In this document: in pieces, positions 6,280-6,347 of the stretch
Layout of the letters: every line of letters starts with the position of its first letter
How positions within the stretch are numbered: position 1 is the stretch's first letter
NCBI GenBank assembly: GCA_946534775.1
Contig: CAMNCZ010000071.1
Coordinates: forward strand, 1-6,347
Reading direction: 5' to 3'
From: an uncultured Eubacteriaceae bacterium
Lineage (GTDB): Bacteria > Bacillota > Clostridia > Lachnospirales > CAG-274
DNA length: 6,347 nucleotides
Made by a program: the position numbers and the translations under genes
The notes under the pieces: model-generated
Database searches by the model: none
What the model was told of the DNA's origin: nothing
The model's input: the letters and a program-made list of their open reading frames with translations, nothing else

Positions 6280-6300
6280 CTTACTTTCTGAGAAAGTAAG
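6280..6300. repeat. Perfect 9-bp inverted repeat upstream of the lipid kinase
   Basis: CTTACTTTC (6280-6288) and GAAAGTAAG (6292-6300) pair around a three-base loop. It lacks a T-run on either strand. Together with the next inverted repeat and a C-rich segment (6262-6276) it appears to be part of one larger intergenic element that continues beyond the window. Confidence 0.65.
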
Positions 6301-6312
6301 CGTTGCATTAGT

Positions 6313-6344
6313 CGAGGGAGCGCAGCGACCGAAGGCTCCCCTCG
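6313..6344. repeat. GC-rich inverted repeat at the window edge
   Basis: CGAGGGAGC (6313-6321) pairs with GCTCCCCTCG (6335-6344) with one bulged C, around a 13-base loop. The composition (GC-rich, purine/pyrimidine skewed) differs sharply from the A/T-rich promoter region next to it. It resembles the edge of a dispersed intergenic repeat, but other copies would be needed to define it. Confidence 0.6.
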
Positions 6345-6347
6345 TCA

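Noticed and set aside
6239..6347. Open plus-strand frame beginning MVFFLWVMHPQTP and running off the window
   Set aside because: It has no ribosome binding site, starts in the promoter region of the lipid kinase and reads straight through both inverted repeats, so a repeat element is the simpler explanation.

Overview
The window reads as chromosomal DNA of a Gram-positive, moderately low-GC member of the Clostridia, most likely the Oscillospirales/Ruminococcaceae or Lachnospiraceae. The basis is family-level: strong AGGAGG-type ribosome binding sites, a bL17 with the long central insertion I associate with these groups, and Clostridia-like RpoA and uS4 sequences. I cannot name a species. Every gene I can support lies on the minus strand, so transcription runs from high to low coordinates.

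Layout in the direction of transcription. Positions 6347-6241 carry two inverted repeats with no credible gene and look like a dispersed intergenic repeat. A consensus promoter (6230-6202) then drives a diacylglycerol-kinase-family lipid kinase (6157-5261), followed after 26 bases by argS, arginyl-tRNA synthetase (5234-3534). Downstream of argS lie a perfect 13-bp inverted repeat (3462-3498), a second long palindrome (3410-3449) and an intrinsic terminator (about 3348-3396).

A strong extended -10 promoter with an A/T-rich upstream tract (3287-3259) begins a second unit. It has a leader of about 244 bases and then rpsM, rpsK, rpsD, rpoA and rplQ (3008 down to 1). This is the alpha ribosomal-protein operon: uS13, uS11 and uS4 of the small subunit, the RNA polymerase alpha subunit, and bL17 of the large subunit. 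rplQ runs off the window edge with only its last codons missing.

The points of interest are three. The alpha operon here is a free-standing unit: argS, not infA-rpmJ, lies upstream, and it has its own promoter. Its long leader folds on paper into a chain of hairpins that could be enclosed by a long-range helix ending beside the rpsM ribosome binding site. It fits no riboswitch or ribosomal-protein leader class that I recognise, and is the best candidate for an undescribed regulatory RNA, possibly sensing uS4 by analogy with the E. coli alpha operon. Finally, the rpoA start is better placed at a GTG three codons inside the longest reading frame. All RNA folding was done by eye and is unverified.
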